6,471 bases of DNA from Candidatus Saccharimonadota bacterium (GTDB taxonomy: Bacteria > Patescibacteriota > Saccharimonadia > Saccharimonadales > Saccharimonadaceae): contig WRKS01000027.1 in NCBI GenBank assembly GCA_009778015.1, forward strand, positions 1 through 6,471, written 5' to 3'. The notes beneath the pieces were generated by a model that was given only the letters and a program-made list of their open reading frames with translations, had not been told where the DNA came from and searched no databases. Numbering within the stretch: the first letter of the stretch is position 1; the number at the start of each line of letters is the position of its first letter. Both the position numbers and the translations under genes were made by a program. Below, piece after piece: positions 4,996 to 6,471 of this stretch.

Positions 4996-5257
4996 CGAAA
5001 TTGAATATAGCGCCATTGTAGCCATATGATGTGAAAACACCGTTAGGGACTCCATTTTGCGCCATGCCACCTCGCATAGTCCAAGACTGAGTTGAGTGGA
5101 CGGAGCGCGTATCATCATCATTCCAGCCTCCTCGCTCAACGGTGGCACCTGCTATCTCTGTTATTGCTACACCGAAGAACCGATAGTTACTGGCCAACTC
5201 GCCATCAACAATTGCGCGGCTATCATCCACGCCGAGTTGAGGGCAAATTGACACCAA
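4964..5257 (-). pseudogene. Cassette B: promoterless variable surface-type fragment
   Basis: The minus-strand frame runs to TAA (4966-4964). Homology with cassette A begins at CAACTCGGCGTG (5239-5228), so the cassette proper is about 4951-5239 (289 nt). The nominal GTG start at 5257 lies outside it in non-homologous DNA and has no Shine-Dalgarno sequence. The 91 homologous residues follow the same scaffold as A: QLGV, AI, G-x-LA, FFG, GGWN, SW, RGG, GVF, SHRTILLGY. They are three residues shorter because of two small indels. The variable stretches differ completely (for example DDDTRSVHSTQ against SDSVSSPIPTS). There is no promoter on its strand. The TTGACA of the downstream plus-strand gene starts 8 bp past the cassette edge, so the cassette occupies the spacer without damaging neighbours. 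Confidence 0.65.
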
Positions 5258-5275
5258 GCTTTTCCATGATATAAT
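5248..5275 (+). promoter_or_regulatory. Leaderless promoter of the membrane HEPN-like gene
   Basis: TTGACA (5248-5253, perfect -35), a 16-bp spacer and TATAAT (5270-5275, perfect -10) are followed by exactly 6 nt and then ATG at 5282. Transcription would start at or beside the start codon. No Shine-Dalgarno sequence is present. Confidence 0.85.
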
Positions 5276-5281
5276 ACGGTT

Positions 5282-5725
5282 ATGGCACTAAATTTTGGCG
5301 CTGTTTTTGAGTTTAATCTCGCGTTCTTTTTGGCCGCTGTCTTGATTGTTGGCGTCTTGGTCTTTGCGGCTGTTAGTCTTACCTCGCACAAGGTAGTCAA
5401 GATTGACACCGCCAAATATCAGGCCGATTTCCTGGCGATTGAAAACAGCCTAGACAAATTACAGCCCAAATCCTGGAACGAGACCGTCCTAGAGCTGGAC
5501 AAAATGTTGGACGAAGTCTTGCGCGAACTCGGCTTTGAGGGCAAAACCATGGCCGAACGCCTCAAATCCGCCAACTCAAGCATCAAAAACATCAACGCTG
5601 TCTGGTATGCGCACAAGTTGCGCAACGAAATCGCCCACACCCGCAAGTTCTCGATCGGTTTTGACCAAGCCAAGCGCGCCGTCTCAGTCTATCGCCGCGC
5701 CCTGCAAGACCTCGGCGTCATTTAG
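5282..5725 (+). CDS. Single-pass membrane protein with HEPN-like R-N-x3-H motif, 147 aa
   Basis: Residues about 12-34 (NLAFFLAAVLIVGVLVFAAVS) form one clear membrane helix. The rest is a predicted cytoplasmic helical domain. AHKLRNEIAH (110-119) carries R114-N115 and H119, the R-x4-H pattern with a polar residue after Arg that marks HEPN-fold RNases and nucleotide-binding HEPN proteins. It is followed by a helix with a YRRALQDLG ending. I recall similar hypothetical proteins as common in CPR genomes; that is memory, not a search. HEPN RNase activity is not shown, and many HEPN-like domains have other roles. No nucleotidyltransferase (MNT) or other toxin-antitoxin partner is adjacent. The start is set by the leaderless promoter. 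The gene ends about 88 nt before clpP. Confidence 0.82.
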   Translation: MALNFGAVFEFNLAFFLAAVLIVGVLVFAAVSLTSHKVVKIDTAKYQADFLAIENSLDKLQPKSWNETVLELDKMLDEVLRELGFEGKTMAERLKSANSSIKNINAVWYAHKLRNEIAHTRKFSIGFDQAKRAVSVYRRALQDLGVI

Positions 5726-5778
5726 CGCCCCTCGCAGACCTTCAGCCAAGATTTTTGCGACCCCGGCAATGAGGCCGA

Positions 5779-5807
5779 TTGCAATTTTGCCGCATCTGTG
5801 ATATAAT
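5779..5807 (+). promoter_or_regulatory. Leaderless promoter of clpP
   Basis: TTGCAA (5779-5784), a 17-bp spacer and TATAAT (5802-5807) are followed by ATGGTT and then ATG at 5814. The 6-nt gap matches the spacing seen at 5282 and at der. The ATG at 5808 touches the -10 box, so a transcript starting 6-7 nt downstream could not contain it. A weak hairpin (GCAAT 5766-5770 with ATTGC 5778-5782, then AATTTT) overlaps the -35 and might end the upstream transcript. Confidence 0.75.
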
Positions 5808-5813
5808 ATGGTT

Positions 5814-6410
5814 ATGGATAAATCTCCCAAAAACTATCTAGTCCCGACCGTCCTAGAGTCCACCCCTGATGGCGAACGCGCTTATGATATTTACTCGCGG
5901 CTACTCAAAGATCGCGTGATTTTTTTGGGTCAAGAGGTCAACCGCACCATTTCTAACCTCGTAATCGCTCAAATGCTCTTTTTGGAGCACGAAGACCCGA
6001 ACGCCGACATCAAATTCTACATCAACACGCCGGGCGGCAGTGTCTATGACGGCCTGGCGATTTTGGATACCATGAACTTGGTCAAGCCCGACGTCCAGAC
6101 GATTGCGGTTGGGCTGTCGGCCAGCATGGGCGCTCTCTTGCTCTCGGCCGGCGCCAAAGGTAAACGCTTTGCTCTGCCGAATGCCCGGATTATGATTCAT
6201 CAGCCGTCTAGCGGCACCGAAGGCAAGGTCACCGACCAAGAGATTTCTTTGCGCGAGAGTATCGCGCTCAAAAAGAGACTGGGCGAGATTCTCGCCGCTA
6301 ACACCGGCAAACCATACAAAACCGTGGAACGCGATACCGACCGCGACTACTGGCTCTCCGCCGATGACGCGGTTGACTACGGGCTAGTTGACCACATCCT
6401 TGCCAAGTAA
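5814..6410 (+). CDS. clpP: ATP-dependent Clp protease proteolytic subunit ClpP
   Basis: ClpP is the self-compartmentalising serine protease that degrades substrates unfolded by ClpX, ClpA or ClpC partners. The 198 residues are full length for the family. The triad is visible: S104 in GLSASMGA (100-107), H129 in MIHQP (127-131), and D178 in DTDRD (174-178). The oxyanion-region motif NTPGGSV (71-77) and the ending [11 protein letters not shown] are also present. The Ala usually before ASMG is Ser102, a mild change. The start chosen is 5814 ([11 protein letters not shown]) rather than the upstream in-frame ATG at 5808, because TATAAT ends at 5807. There is no Shine-Dalgarno sequence. The TAA stop (6408-6410) is immediately followed by cassette repeat C. 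Confidence 0.96.
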   Translation: MDKSPKNYLVPTVLESTPDGERAYDIYSRLLKDRVIFLGQEVNRTISNLVIAQMLFLEHEDPNADIKFYINTPGGSVYDGLAILDTMNLVKPDVQTIAVGLSASMGALLLSAGAKGKRFALPNARIMIHQPSSGTEGKVTDQEISLRESIALKKRLGEILAANTGKPYKTVERDTDRDYWLSADDAVDYGLVDHILAK

Positions 6411-6455
6411 CCCCCACATACATTTAGTAGCCTAATAGTATGGTGCGGTGGGAGA
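6411..6455 (-). repeat. 45-bp cassette 3' repeat, copy C
   Basis: It is identical to copy B over all 45 bp. It begins on the base right after the clpP stop codon, in the tail-to-tail orientation also seen for copy B with its neighbour. Sequence beyond 6455 no longer matches copy B, so conservation ends sharply. Confidence 0.92.
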
Positions 6456-6471
6456 TGTTATTTGGGTTTGA
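6424..6471 (-). pseudogene. Cassette C: 3' end only (continues beyond window)
   Basis: The minus strand from 6471 reads NPNNISHRTILLGY and stops at TAA (6426-6424). The ending is the same as in cassettes A and B, and the residues just before it differ from B. The rest of the frame is outside the window, so it may be a truncated cassette like A and B or the expressed full-length gene. Confidence 0.6.

Noticed and set aside
4348..5239. Diversity-generating retroelement template/variable repeat pair
   Set aside because: Differences between A and B are not confined to adenines and include indels; no reverse transcriptase is present in the window.
4348..6471. CRISPR array
   Set aside because: Only three repeat copies, in both orientations, hundreds of bases apart and including coding sequence.

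Overview
The window reads as a compact bacterial chromosome segment, most likely from a Patescibacteria/CPR lineage, with Saccharibacteria-like as a weak guess. The reasons are short proteins, tiny intergenic gaps, several genes that look leaderless (a -10 box exactly 6 nt before ATG and no Shine-Dalgarno sequence), and a single-pass membrane protein ending in an R-N-x3-H motif that I associate with CPR genomes. TGA is used as a stop by recA and der, so the UGA=Gly code of Gracilibacteria/Absconditabacteria is not in use. The lineage is an inference.

Layout. Positions 1-304 hold the last 100 codons of recA. It converges on dprA (315-1355, minus) with a 10-nt gap. RecA is the strand-exchange protein and DprA loads it onto single-stranded DNA. 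Positions 1356-1865 hold no protein gene. They hold a near-consensus promoter, a roughly 340-nt structured RNA of no class I recognise, its intrinsic terminator, and a second terminator serving a small hypothetical gene on the minus strand (1866-2177). That gene is divergent from der (2301-3821), a two-domain ribosome-assembly GTPase. der overlaps pth (3818-4342, peptidyl-tRNA hydrolase) by ATGA.

From 4343 on, housekeeping genes alternate with members of an unusual repeat family. Cassette A (4348-4645, plus) directly follows pth. It is followed by a zinc-ribbon gene (4684-4944), cassette B (4951-5239, minus), a membrane-anchored HEPN-like gene (5282-5725), clpP (5814-6410), and the 3' end of cassette C (6411-6471, minus), which leaves the window. 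Each cassette has an open reading frame with no promoter and no ribosome binding site. A and B both begin at CAACTCGGCGTG, run through a strongly diverged centre, and end in an almost identical 45-bp block that encodes SHRTILLGY, the stop codon and 13 nt beyond it. This is the architecture of silent cassettes for recombinational variation of a surface protein (compare pilS with its 3' Sma/Cla repeat). No expressed full-length copy lies in the window. The proposal is an inference from sequence alone.

A second theme is hairpin-forming extra segments inside conserved genes. Two lie in dprA and one in the linker between the two GTPase domains of der. All keep the reading frame and fall at loops or linkers.
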